From assembly GCF_013166655.1 (NCBI RefSeq), contig NZ_JABKCA010000015.1, forward strand, positions 1 to 64,000: 64,000 bases of DNA. The letters are read 5' to 3'. The notes beneath the pieces were generated by a model, which was not told the DNA's origin, did no database searches, and worked only from the letters and a program-made list of their open reading frames with translations. Below are positions 34,953 through 43,627 of the stretch, piece after piece. Made by a program: the position numbers and the translations under genes. Positions within the stretch are counted from its first letter, which is position 1. Every line of letters starts with the position of its first letter. Origin of the DNA: Lentimicrobium sp. L6. Lineage in GTDB: Bacteria > Bacteroidota > Bacteroidia > Bacteroidales > UBA12170.

Positions 34953-37661
34953 TTATTGTATACTTATCTTGCTTGAATAATATTTACTTGAAGTCTTTAG
35001 TTTTAAGACATAGCTTCCAGTAGAATAGTTGCTTAGGTCAACAAAATTATTTTTTAGGGATGTTGAGGATTCAAAAACCAAATCCCCCTTCATGTTAAAA
35101 AGTTGTAATTGCTTTATTGTGCTTTCGTTGTCAGGAAGAACAATGTTAATCTTGCCGTTTGAAGGATTTGGATAAACAGTGAAGCTTTCCGTGTTTTCCA
35201 ATTCATTTTGTCCTACTGATAATAAATCATATGTACAAGTATATAGACCTCTACCATGTGAGGCGGCGATTACTTTTTTATCACTTTCTCTTATTCTTAG
35301 CATATCAACTCTTACGTTGGCCATCCCCTGAATAGCAGGAGACCAGCTTGGGTTATTTGCACTTAAATCAGAGGCTTGCCATACGCCTAGCTCAGTTGCG
35401 AGAAGTGCTTGTTTACTTGAGTTTGGATGGTATAGCGCCCATCTGATTGGCATATCTGGTAGGTTTCCTTCAATTTCTTGCCAGTTATTACCTCCATTAT
35501 AGGTTTGCCAAACCGAACTCACTCCATAGTTACTGAATGTTACTAATAAGGTATCTTCCGAACCTCCGATAGCAATACAGCTAATGGCTCCCGTTGGGAA
35601 GTCTGAGCTTCCTATTTCAGTTGTATTTGCTATAGCTTGTGCATTACTAATTTTAAACAAATGCCCCGCATTGGAGCCCATAAATATGGTAGAACTTCCT
35701 AGCTCAGCATAAGGAGAATTTGTAACTGCAGTAAACCATGTGTTTATATTTGTACCTGCATCTATTAATTGTTCTGTTGGGTTGTTGGGCAGGTTTTTCA
35801 CTCTAAACATTTTGTTTGCATCTTGTCCAAAAAAACCAACTCCATTTGCAAATAGAATATTGTTTTCGGAATCAAGATCCGCAGGACAAAGAAATGTTCC
35901 AGTACTATTATTTCCAACCCAAGCCACTTGATTATCTCCATTAAACACGGTGTATCTATTATAATAATAGGATGCTAATGAGATGTTTGGCTCATTTTTA
36001 TCATAGAAGCAATAAGCACCATCTCCTCCAACAATCATATCGAATATAGTTAAGTCATTGCCTGTATATTTTAATGTTCCATTATCTTGAAGACCACCTA
36101 AATATTGATCTTCTCCAGTACTAGGATGAATGTCGCAGGTGTAAAATTGTAAACTTGAATAATGATTATTTCTTTCTTGAAAAACTGGGTTGGAAGCGCT
36201 TGCATTATTTGTATAAAAGACGCCGCCATCTGTTCCAAAAATAACTTCATCAGAAGAACCAGGTTTGAATTTTATCACATGTTGGTCAGCGTGAATATAA
36301 TAATCCCCACCACCACTATACATAGCTGCCCAATCGCTTACATGAAAGTAAGTAGAGCCTTCGTTCAATGAATGATATTGGTCTAGGCCTCCAATATAGA
36401 AATGGTTTACTTCCACTGGATCAACAGCTATAGAGAAAGCATGCCAGCTTAAGCTAGCCCATGTTGGATCGTTATTTGGAATGTTTAACTCTTCCCAATC
36501 TTCACCACTATTATAAGATTTTAATACGAAATTCCCATGATAATAACCAAATCCGTTTTCGTATCCAGCTCCGATTATTGCATATACTTCAGAGTTATCT
36601 GATGCGGATGTTCCAAGCATCACTCTACCAGGTAAGCTATATTCACCAATTCCATCTTCAATAATTTCCTGGTAATCATCATTCTCTACCCAGGAACCAC
36701 TAGTTCCCAAATCAGAGTATAGAATAACGGCGCCACCTTCTCCATCAATATTTCTCATGGTTCCTATATAAATTCTTCCATCAGGACCAATTTCAATATC
36801 TGCAGGTGTATATGGAATCTCATTTGAAATATATGGTAGCACTTGTTCCCATGAGTCTCCACCATTATCGGAGCGATATAATCCATCAGAAGGAAGTGAA
36901 ACATGATCGGCTCCCATATATTGGCCCGAAGCCACACCGGCATAAATAACTGATATACCTTCTTCATCTCTTACTTCTATATCGGTGATGTAGGCAAAGT
37001 TTTGACTAGACTCAATAATGCTCCAAGTACTACCTCCGTCTTCTGATTTCCAAATACCAACACCTCTACCAGAGGATTCTCTATAGGTGATTATGGCAGT
37101 TTGCGCTTCACCAGTTCCTGCATAGAAGGTTTGAGTTTCGTTAGGATCGTAGGTCAAACAACTGATAGATAAGGAAGCCATAAAATCATCAACAGGATGC
37201 CATTCAGAATTATAATCTGTGATGTCTTCGTTATACCAAATACCACCAGTAACGGAGCCTGCCCAAACTCTGTTGCCAGTATTACTGTTAGGATCCCACA
37301 TTAATGCTCTGGTTCTTCCACCCATATTGCTATTAATATTCTCCCATTCTAATTCTTGAGAATTCTTGAAACTTGAAGCTTCTAAGATTGCTTTAGTCTC
37401 CTTATTAGCTTTTACAAGTCTTTCTTGTGGTACTCGTTTTTCTACAGGATCCATTACCTGATAATATTCTTGTAGGGCTGCCATATCAGGTTGCCCAAGT
37501 GCCTTTTCATCAGTGGACTCCTCAGGTAAGCTTTTTTGAAAAGCCATGAGTTCTTTATTGATGGAATTAGCGTATGTGTCACGCGGATTTTTATTCTCGA
37601 ATATAAAGACAATTGCAATTAGCACAATAATTGCGATAAATGGGAGTAAATAGTTTTTCAT
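34953..37661 (-). CDS. BNR/sortilin-like repeat T9SS surface protein
   Basis: A 902-residue secreted protein. An N-terminal hydrophobic segment (about 4-22) targets Sec export. The body is a beta-propeller of BNR/Asp-box or VPS10-like repeats: GVGIWKSEDGGSTWSIIESS, GLYRSDNGGDSWEQVLP, VLKSYNSGEDWEELNIP and TYNGGNNWQEIEGNLP are separate units. The last about 75 residues (FTVYPNPSNGKINIVL to KLKTSSKYYSSKISIQ) are a T9SS type A sorting domain. The fold is shared with sialidase-like and xyloglucanase-like propellers, but no catalytic set is evident. It is probably an adhesin or glycan-binding surface protein. It has a good promoter upstream and its own terminator. Confidence 0.85.
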   Translation of the reverse strand: MKNYLLPFIAIIVLIAIVFIFENKNPRDTYANSINKELMAFQKSLPEESTDEKALGQPDMAALQEYYQVMDPVEKRVPQERLVKANKETKAILEASSFKNSQELEWENINSNMGGRTRALMWDPNSNTGNRVWAGSVTGGIWYNEDITDYNSEWHPVDDFMASLSISCLTYDPNETQTFYAGTGEAQTAIITYRESSGRGVGIWKSEDGGSTWSIIESSQNFAYITDIEVRDEEGISVIYAGVASGQYMGADHVSLPSDGLYRSDNGGDSWEQVLPYISNEIPYTPADIEIGPDGRIYIGTMRNIDGEGGAVILYSDLGTSGSWVENDDYQEIIEDGIGEYSLPGRVMLGTSASDNSEVYAIIGAGYENGFGYYHGNFVLKSYNSGEDWEELNIPNNDPTWASLSWHAFSIAVDPVEVNHFYIGGLDQYHSLNEGSTYFHVSDWAAMYSGGGDYYIHADQHVIKFKPGSSDEVIFGTDGGVFYTNNASASNPVFQERNNHYSSLQFYTCDIHPSTGEDQYLGGLQDNGTLKYTGNDLTIFDMIVGGDGAYCFYDKNEPNISLASYYYNRYTVFNGDNQVAWVGNNSTGTFLCPADLDSENNILFANGVGFFGQDANKMFRVKNLPNNPTEQLIDAGTNINTWFTAVTNSPYAELGSSTIFMGSNAGHLFKISNAQAIANTTEIGSSDFPTGAISCIAIGGSEDTLLVTFSNYGVSSVWQTYNGGNNWQEIEGNLPDMPIRWALYHPNSSKQALLATELGVWQASDLSANNPSWSPAIQGMANVRVDMLRIRESDKKVIAASHGRGLYTCTYDLLSVGQNELENTESFTVYPNPSNGKINIVLPDNESTIKQLQLFNMKGDLVFESSTSLKNNFVDLSNYSTGSYVLKLKTSSKYYSSKISIQ

Positions 37662-37683
37662 GATTATGATTTTTATTTAAGGA

Positions 37684-37714
37684 CAAAGCTATTTATATTA
37701 TGGTTGTTTTACAA
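37684..37714 (-). promoter_or_regulatory. Promoter of the BNR-repeat T9SS gene
   Basis: On the minus strand, TTG (37712-37714) is followed after 20 bases by TAGCTTTG (37684-37691), 22 bases before the ATG at 37661. This is a full Bacteroidota-type promoter. Confidence 0.65.
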
Positions 37715-37741
37715 CTCATAGTTTTTAGATATAAAATAAGA

Positions 37742-37769
37742 AGCCCCAACTAAATAAGTAGCTGGGGCT
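37742..37769 (-). terminator. Terminator of the Na+-decarboxylase operon
   Basis: A 7-bp GC-rich stem AGCCCCA/TGGGGCT (37742-37748, 37763-37769) with an inner ACT/AGT pairing lies about 20 bases after the mmdB stop on the minus strand. Confidence 0.7.
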
Positions 37770-37790
37770 GTAATTATATTTTGAGATGGC

Positions 37791-39140
37791 TTATGCCAAA
37801 AAGCTCAATAGGATACCAGCGGCTACGGCAGAACCAATAACACCACTTACATTGGGGGCCATGGCATGCATAAGAAGGTGGTTGGTCGGATCGTATTTTA
37901 AACCTTCGTGTTGTACTACACGAGCACTATCTGGAACAGCACTAACACCAGCTGCACCTACTAGAGGGTTGATTTTTTCTCCATCTTTCAAGAATATATT
38001 CATGAATTTTGCAAAAAGGATTCCTCCTGCGGTTGCAATGATAAATGAAGCAGCTCCTAGTCCGAAAATCATTAAAGAAGTTCCTTTTAAGAATACAGTA
38101 GCTTGAGTAGAAGCTCCTACAGTGATACCCAAAAGAATAGTTACGATATCGATCATTGGATTTCGAGCAGTATCAGCTAATCGTTTAGTTCTTCCACTTT
38201 CTTTTAGCAAGTTACCAAAGAATAGCATACCTAATAATGGTAATGAACTTGGAGAAATAAAACCTGTTAGCAATAGTCCAATAATAGGGAACATAATTTT
38301 CTCTAATTTAGGAACAACTCTAGGAGGTTTCATTCTAATAACACGCTCTTTATCATTCGTTAATAAACGCATGATTGGAGGTTGGATTACAGGTACTAGG
38401 GCCATGTATGAATAAGCAGCAATGGCAATAGGGCCAATTAAGTTTAATACAGTCTCTCCGTTATATAAGTTAATACCATTTGCTAATTTAGACGAAAGAA
38501 AAATCGCGGTAGGGCCATCTGCTCCACCAATAATTCCAATAGCACCAGCTTCTGGTGGATTAAATCCTAAAGCAATAGCTCCAAGGAAAGTAAGGAAGAT
38601 ACCAATTTGAGCAGCAGCTCCTAAAAGCATCAATTTGGGATTAGAGATTAATGAAGAGAAATCTGTCATGGCTCCAATTCCTAAGAAAATTAGAGGAGGG
38701 TATATACCAAGTGTTACACCATAATATAGATAATTCATAACACTACCTTCCTCATAAATACCTAATTTTAAACCTGCTCCTTCCATAAAGGGGATGTTGC
38801 CTATTATGATACCAATTCCTATAGGAATTAAAAGCAAGGGTTCGTAATCGTATTTAATGGCTAGGAAGATAAAGAATAATCCGACGAAAAGCATCACAAG
38901 GTGACCTGTTGTAACATTATTAAAGCCAGAGTATTCGTAAAACTTCATTACTCCGCCCATTCCAGACATTCCTGTTACGCTTTCTTCATCGTGTCCCATA
39001 TCGGAAGTGACTCCGGTACTTTTCTCTACTTGAGAAGTTTGCTCAACATCAGTTGCTTTTTCATACAGTTTGAAGCTGCTTGAAACCAATGCTATAATGG
39101 CAATTGCTCCTATTATTGTTAATAGTTTTCTTATCGCCAT
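37791..39140 (-). CDS. mmdB: Na+-translocating decarboxylase beta subunit (MmdB/OadB type)
   Basis: The membrane subunit that removes CO2 from carboxybiotin and pumps Na+ outward. About 10 TM segments are seen in 449 residues, with conserved stretches such as GAMTDFSSLISNPKL, GIIGGADGPTAIF, MLFFGNLLKESG and GAAGVSAVPDSARVV. Before the usual family start (near YEYSGFNNVTTGHLVMLFVG) there is an N-terminal addition of about 68 residues: one hydrophobic helix and a polar Gly/Met/Ser-rich linker. It is the last gene of the operon mce-mmdA-oadG-like-mmdC-mmdB, 2 bases after the biotin carrier gene. Decarboxylation of methylmalonyl-CoA to propionyl-CoA would power Na+ export. Confidence 0.95.
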   Translation of the reverse strand: MAIRKLLTIIGAIAIIALVSSSFKLYEKATDVEQTSQVEKSTGVTSDMGHDEESVTGMSGMGGVMKFYEYSGFNNVTTGHLVMLFVGLFFIFLAIKYDYEPLLLIPIGIGIIIGNIPFMEGAGLKLGIYEEGSVMNYLYYGVTLGIYPPLIFLGIGAMTDFSSLISNPKLMLLGAAAQIGIFLTFLGAIALGFNPPEAGAIGIIGGADGPTAIFLSSKLANGINLYNGETVLNLIGPIAIAAYSYMALVPVIQPPIMRLLTNDKERVIRMKPPRVVPKLEKIMFPIIGLLLTGFISPSSLPLLGMLFFGNLLKESGRTKRLADTARNPMIDIVTILLGITVGASTQATVFLKGTSLMIFGLGAASFIIATAGGILFAKFMNIFLKDGEKINPLVGAAGVSAVPDSARVVQHEGLKYDPTNHLLMHAMAPNVSGVIGSAVAAGILLSFLA

Positions 39141-39142
39141 TT

Positions 39143-39559
39143 TTATTTCATTTCAAGTAAAACATGATCTTGAAGAACGGCCTCACCCACTTGAACTTTA
39201 ATAGAGGTGATGACTCCATCTTTTTCTGCTAATACTGTGTTTTCCATTTTCATGGCTTCGTACATCAGTAAAGTATCACCTTTTTTAACTTGGGCTTTTT
39301 CTTTTACTAAAATACTCATGATATTACCAGGAAGAGGGCATTTAACCTTAATTATTGCACCATCTCCTTTTTTCTTAATTGTTTTGTGAGTTGGTACAGC
39401 CTGTCTTACCATGGTTGGTGTTTTGGACTGACTCACTTCGCGGTCAAGTTCTACTTGGTAGGAAGTACCATTTACTTCAATATCGAAAAGATTACCTTCG
39501 GTACTTTTTATATCTACTTCGTATTCGTTGCCTCGTATTTTGAATTTATATGATTTCAT
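39143..39559 (-). CDS. mmdC: Biotin carboxyl carrier subunit
   Basis: A 138-residue biotin/lipoyl-domain protein. Residues about 70-138 form the biotinyl domain, with the lysine in AMKMEN (the biotinylation site) and the flanking PLPGNIMSILV and GEAVLQDHVLLEM. The N-terminal about 60 residues form a small beta-rich domain, and the linker contains Pro/Thr/Lys. It carries the carboxyl group from MmdA to MmdB. The gene lies between mmdB (2-base gap) and the gamma/delta subunit gene (10-base gap). Confidence 0.93.
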   Translation of the reverse strand: MKSYKFKIRGNEYEVDIKSTEGNLFDIEVNGTSYQVELDREVSQSKTPTMVRQAVPTHKTIKKKGDGAIIKVKCPLPGNIMSILVKEKAQVKKGDTLLMYEAMKMENTVLAEKDGVITSIKVQVGEAVLQDHVLLEMK

Positions 39560-39569
39560 TGTTCAATTT

Positions 39570-39938
39570 TTAAAATCTTGAATTTAAACCTCCCTGAATG
39601 GTGTATATCTTAGAACTCCATGGAGAATATCGTTTTGACAATTTTTTAGCTGTGATTTTACCACTTTCAATATCATGCTTTTCGTTCATGCAAAGATATA
39701 TAGCCATACTAATAGCCGCATTTACTTCTCCTGAATGACCAATTGTACTTTCTTCTGCATCTTTTTTACCAGCTCTTCTCATTCTAGAACGTGTATACAT
39801 ATCTAATAATTTGGGTATTAGTAAGTATACTAGGAATAAGAAAATAAGTGCAGAAAGAACAATTAGATATCCAATTAAAGTAACTGTGATTCCGAAGTCC
39901 ATGGTGCTATTAAGCAATATTAAATTTAGATGTTCCAT
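39570..39938 (-). CDS. OadG-family subunit of the Na+ decarboxylase
   Basis: A 122-residue single-span membrane protein. One TM helix (about 16-44, ITVTLIGYLIVLSALIFLFL) precedes a basic stretch and a cytoplasmic tail. The tail has the HSGEVNAAISMAIYLCM segment and ends SPWSSKIYTIQGGLNSRF, as in the gamma (OadG) or delta (MmdD) subunits that tether the soluble transferase to the pump. The gene sits 10 bases from both neighbours in the operon. Confidence 0.88.
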   Translation of the reverse strand: MEHLNLILLNSTMDFGITVTLIGYLIVLSALIFLFLVYLLIPKLLDMYTRSRMRRAGKKDAEESTIGHSGEVNAAISMAIYLCMNEKHDIESGKITAKKLSKRYSPWSSKIYTIQGGLNSRF

Positions 39939-39948
39939 TTTCTTTTCT

Positions 39949-41505
39949 TTACAAAGGAATGTTTCCGTGTTTCTTTGGAGGATTCATATCCTTCTTGTTT
40001 GTTAATGTTCTGAAAGCTCTAACAATTCTAAATCTAGTATTTCTAGGCTCAATGACATCGTCAATATAGCCATATCTTGCTGCATTATAGGGATTAGCGA
40101 ATTGTTCTTTGTATTCGTCCTCTTTTATAACGGCATATTTAGTAGCTTCTTCAGGAGTCATAGTCGACATTTTTCTGCCTTCTAATACTTCGATAGCACC
40201 TTTGGCGCCCATTACAGCGATTTCTGCAGTTGGCCACGCGTAATTAACGTCTCCTCTTAATTGTTTAGAGCTCATTACATCATGTGCACCACCGTAGGAT
40301 TTACGGATTGTAATTGTTACTTTTGGAACTGTAGCTTCACCATAAGCAAACATTAACTTAGCACCATGAGTAATAATTCCGTTATGCTCTTGTTTGCTAC
40401 CAGGTAAGAAACCAGGAACATCAACCAATGTTAAGATAGGAATATTGAAAGCATCGCAGAAACGTACAAAGCGAGCAGCTTTTCTACTGGCGTTGATATC
40501 TAGTACACCAGCTAAATAATTAGGTTGATTGGCAACAACTGCAGTTGGATTGCCATTTAATTTAATAAAACCTGTGATGATGTTTTTAGCAAAATGTCTT
40601 TGGAACTCAAAGAATTCATTATTATCTGCTAAACTCCAAATGATGTCCTTCATTTCATAAGGCTGATTTGGGTTTTCTGGAATGATTTCATTTAATACAT
40701 CATCAATACGATCAAGAGGGTCGTTACAAGTAGTTTGAATGGGGTCTTCCATATTATTGTTAGGAAGATATTCCATCAGTTTTCTAATTAACATTAAACC
40801 TTCTTCTTCATTTTCTGCTTTGTAGTGAGCAACACCTGATTTGGAAGTATGAACATCTGCACCACCAAGGTCTTCGGTAGTGATATCTTCTCCAGTTACT
40901 GTTTTTGTTACTTTAGGGCCAGTAACAAACATATAACTAGATTCTTCACTCATGATGACAACATCAGTAAGAGCTGGAGAATATACGGCTCCACCAGCAC
41001 AAGGACCAAAAATTGCAGAGATTTGAGGAATAACTCCTGAAGCCATAATGTTTCTTTGGAAGATCTCAGCATAACCAGCTAAACTATTTACACCTTCTTG
41101 AATACGTGCTCCTCCGCTATCATTGATGCCGATAACAGGTGCTCCTACTTTCATAGCCATGTCCATTACTTTACAAATTTTCTCAGCGAAAGTTTCTGAT
41201 AAAGAACCTCCAAATACCGTGAAGTCTTGAGAGTAAACGTAAACAATGCGACCATCTATTGTTCCATGACCTGTCACTACACCATCTCCTAAGAAATGCT
41301 GCTTATCCATGCCAAAGTTAGTACATCTGTGAGTTACAAACATATCAAACTCTTCGAAACTGCCCTCGTCGAGTAAGATGTCAATTCGCTCACGGGCTGT
41401 GAATTTCCCTTTGGCGTGCTGGGAGGCTATTCTTTTTTCTCCTCCGCCAAGGGCTGCTTCTTCCCGTTTTTTGATGAGCAAGTCTATTTTATCTTGTATT
41501 GCCAT
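39949..41505 (-). CDS. mmdA: Methylmalonyl-CoA decarboxylase alpha subunit (carboxyltransferase)
   Basis: Transfers the carboxyl group of (S)-methylmalonyl-CoA to biotin; the same fold as the propionyl-CoA carboxylase beta chain. It has 518 residues with two crotonase-like halves. The N-half carries [17 protein letters not shown] and [12 protein letters not shown]; the C-half carries [28 protein letters not shown] and the C-terminal [11 protein letters not shown]. In this operon with a beta pump subunit and no biotin carboxylase gene, decarboxylase is the likely direction. The small carrier and membrane genes follow. It starts 28 bases after mce. Confidence 0.95.
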   Translation of the reverse strand: MAIQDKIDLLIKKREEAALGGGEKRIASQHAKGKFTARERIDILLDEGSFEEFDMFVTHRCTNFGMDKQHFLGDGVVTGHGTIDGRIVYVYSQDFTVFGGSLSETFAEKICKVMDMAMKVGAPVIGINDSGGARIQEGVNSLAGYAEIFQRNIMASGVIPQISAIFGPCAGGAVYSPALTDVVIMSEESSYMFVTGPKVTKTVTGEDITTEDLGGADVHTSKSGVAHYKAENEEEGLMLIRKLMEYLPNNNMEDPIQTTCNDPLDRIDDVLNEIIPENPNQPYEMKDIIWSLADNNEFFEFQRHFAKNIITGFIKLNGNPTAVVANQPNYLAGVLDINASRKAARFVRFCDAFNIPILTLVDVPGFLPGSKQEHNGIITHGAKLMFAYGEATVPKVTITIRKSYGGAHDVMSSKQLRGDVNYAWPTAEIAVMGAKGAIEVLEGRKMSTMTPEEATKYAVIKEDEYKEQFANPYNAARYGYIDDVIEPRNTRFRIVRAFRTLTNKKDMNPPKKHGNIPL

Positions 41506-41533
41506 TATATATAATTATTACAAATGAATGTTA

Positions 41534-41938
41534 TTATTTTTTACCACAAAACTCTGTAAGAACCCCACCTGTTGATTTAGGATGGAGGAATCCGATTCTT
41601 AAACCTTCAGCACCGCCACGAGGTTCTTTATCAATCAAACGTACGCCTTTTGCTTCGGCATCATTTAAGGCAGTAGTTACATCATCCATTGCAAAAGCTA
41701 TATGGTGAACGCCAGGGCCTTTTTTATCTAGAAATTTAGCAACTGGGCTATCATCAGCAGTAGCTTCTAATAATTCGAGTTTTGTTTGACCTACCATAAA
41801 AAAAGCTGTTTTTACTTTCTGGTCTGTAACTTCTTCAACAGCATAGCATTCTAATCCTAAAACTTCCTCGTAGTATTTAATGCTCTCTTCAAGGTTGCTA
41901 ACTGCAATTCCTATGTGCTCTATGTGGGTTGGTTTCAT
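41534..41938 (-). CDS. mce: Methylmalonyl-CoA epimerase
   Basis: Interconverts (R)- and (S)-methylmalonyl-CoA. A 134-residue glyoxalase/VOC-fold protein with two beta-alpha-beta-beta-beta halves: IEHIGIAVSNLEESIKYYEE at the start with the first metal His, KKGPGVHHIAFAMDD with the second metal His, and FLHPKSTGGVLTEFCGK with the metal Glu. It is the first gene of the decarboxylase operon, which places it between methylmalonyl-CoA mutase (not in the window) and MmdA in the succinate-to-propionate route. A TACTTTTG box lies 38 bases upstream. Confidence 0.95.
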   Translation of the reverse strand: MKPTHIEHIGIAVSNLEESIKYYEEVLGLECYAVEEVTDQKVKTAFFMVGQTKLELLEATADDSPVAKFLDKKGPGVHHIAFAMDDVTTALNDAEAKGVRLIDKEPRGGAEGLRIGFLHPKSTGGVLTEFCGKK

Positions 41939-41976
41939 ATATTGAAATTTATTATTATTACTTGAAAATATTACTG

Positions 41977-41984
41977 CAAAAGTA
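41977..41984 (-). promoter_or_regulatory. -7 box for the mce-mmd operon
   Basis: TACTTTTG on the minus strand, 38 bases upstream of the mce start. The nearest upstream TTG (42009-42011) is 24 bases away, a little far. Confidence 0.5.
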
Positions 41985-42213
41985 TTTGTTTAGCTGTTAA
42001 CTAAAAAACAATAAAAGCAAAAAATATCACCGTATTTTTTGCTTAAACCTAAAGTTTTTGTAAATATGGAATCGCCTGATATAGAGAATTATACAAAATT
42101 AATTTGAACAAGTTTTAAATAAAATCAGTGCAGATTAGATTTTGTTAAACTAAATAGGGCATATTTATTTATGCTTGCATAATAATTGCATGAGTGAAAT
42201 GGTCGTATTCTCA

Positions 42214-42411
42214 TTATTTTGTTGAGAGTTTTCTTTTTTTATTGTCTTTGGGTTTTGCCGTTAAAATCACTACTACACCAATTGCAGGTGTTAAAAACAC
42301 GCTTAAAATAAAAACACCCCAGAAACCAAGTTTTGTGTTTTTACCAATCAAACCAAAAACAATGGCTAGCATGAGGTATGTAGACCAAAAATATATACTA
42401 TAATTTTCCAT
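42214..42411 (-). CDS. Small two-span membrane protein
   Basis: A 65-residue protein with two hydrophobic helices (about 5-22 and 28-50) joined by IGKNTKLGFWG, and a basic tail KPKDNKKRKLSTK. The GFWG.F.LS.FLTP.IG.. pattern is one I know from small Bacteroidota membrane proteins next to phospholipase D-nuclease-like PLDc_N domains. The function is not known. ATG at 42411 is chosen; the frame runs 14 codons further up. It stands alone between the mce and thiL promoters. Confidence 0.6.
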   Translation of the reverse strand: MENYSIYFWSTYLMLAIVFGLIGKNTKLGFWGVFILSVFLTPAIGVVVILTAKPKDNKKRKLSTK

Positions 42412-42541
42412 AATATTATTGTTTAGGCTAAAATAATAAAAAAATGACTTCAATCAACGTCTTTAATTCTTCTATTTTAAAGCTGATCTAATATTAATTG
42501 ATTCAAGAAATAATCATCACCCATATGTGCTATTCATTTTG

Positions 42542-42549
42542 TACTTTTG
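42542..42549 (+). promoter_or_regulatory. -7 box for the thiL operon
   Basis: TACTTTTG, ending 17 bases before the thiL ATG at 42567. No TTG is found at the right spacing. Confidence 0.5.
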
Positions 42550-42566
42550 CAAAAAAATAATACAGC

Positions 42567-43619
42567 ATGTTCGAAGAGAGAAAGAAAAGAACCGAAATAT
42601 CCGAATTAGGTGAGTTTAGATTGATAGAAATTTTAACTAAAGATTTTGAGATTAAACAAGAGAGTACTCTCACAGGAATTGGTGATGATGCCGCTATTCT
42701 TGGTTTTAAGGAGGATGAAAAAGTATTGGTTTCTACCGATTTATTAGTGGAAGGAATTCATTTTCACTTGTCATATGTTCCATTAAAACATTTGGGTTAT
42801 AAAGCTGCTATTGTAAATTTTTCTGATATGGCTGCTATGAATGCACTTCCTACTCAGATAACTGTTGGAATAGCATTAAGTAATCGCTTTTCTTTAGAGG
42901 CTGTGCAAGAAATATATGAGGGGATAAAGCTTGCTTGCGACAAGTATAATGTTGACTTAGTGGGTGGCGATACTACTAGCAGCACTAGTGGTTTGGTGAT
43001 TTCAATAACTGTTATTGGAAAAGCAAAAGAGGAGCGTATTGTTAAAAGATCTGGAGCCAAGGAAAAAGACTTGTTGGTTACAACTGGCGATTTAGGAGCA
43101 GCATATGCTGGGCTTTTATTGCTGGAAAGAGAAAGGAAAGTGTTTGAAAAAACACCTGAAGTACAACCCGAGTTTTCTGGTTTTGAATATGTTATAGAGC
43201 GTCAGTTAAAGCCAGAGGCGAGAGTGGATATTGTGAAAAAGTTAGAGGAGTTAGATGTTATTCCAACATCAATGATAGACATTAGCGATGGCTTAGGTTC
43301 TGAAATTCTTCACCTTTGTAAAGCTTCAAAATTGGGCTGTCATCTCTATGAAAATAAAATTCCTTTGGATGTTCAAACCCATCAGGTTTCTGATGACTTT
43401 GGGATTCATCCGGCGACCTTAGCATTAAATGGGGGGGAAGATTATCAGCTTTTGTTTACCATCTCTCAAGATGATTATGAGAAAATTAAGGATGATGATT
43501 CTTTTATCATTATTGGTCATATGATGGATGAAGGGACAGGAGCACAGATGATTACTGAAATTGATAAGGCCATTCCTATTAGAGCTCAAGGTTGGGATGG
43601 CTTAAAAGCTGAACAATAG
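42567..43619 (+). CDS. thiL: Thiamine-monophosphate kinase
   Basis: Phosphorylates thiamine monophosphate to the active cofactor thiamine diphosphate. It has the AIR-synthase-like fold. N-terminal GDDAAILGF and STDLLVEGIHFHL (metal and substrate binding), FSDMAAMNALP, GGDTTSS and VTTGDLGAAYAGLLL are visible, and the C-terminal half has MIDISDGLGSEILHL and GGEDYQLLFT. At 350 residues it is normal. It is the first gene of an operon with uvrC (8-base gap) and a dehydrogenase gene. Its product, thiamine diphosphate, is the cofactor of DXS encoded nearby. Confidence 0.95.
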   Translation: MFEERKKRTEISELGEFRLIEILTKDFEIKQESTLTGIGDDAAILGFKEDEKVLVSTDLLVEGIHFHLSYVPLKHLGYKAAIVNFSDMAAMNALPTQITVGIALSNRFSLEAVQEIYEGIKLACDKYNVDLVGGDTTSSTSGLVISITVIGKAKEERIVKRSGAKEKDLLVTTGDLGAAYAGLLLLERERKVFEKTPEVQPEFSGFEYVIERQLKPEARVDIVKKLEELDVIPTSMIDISDGLGSEILHLCKASKLGCHLYENKIPLDVQTHQVSDDFGIHPATLALNGGEDYQLLFTISQDDYEKIKDDDSFIIIGHMMDEGTGAQMITEIDKAIPIRAQGWDGLKAEQ

Positions 43620-43627
43620 TTTTTTCT

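Noticed and set aside
37786-38610. Plus-strand frames opposite mmdB
   Set aside because: They mirror a conserved membrane-protein gene and show no independent coding signal.
42194-42403. Plus-strand frame opposite the small membrane protein gene
   Set aside because: The minus-strand product has a recognisable two-helix pattern with a basic tail; the plus-strand product has none.
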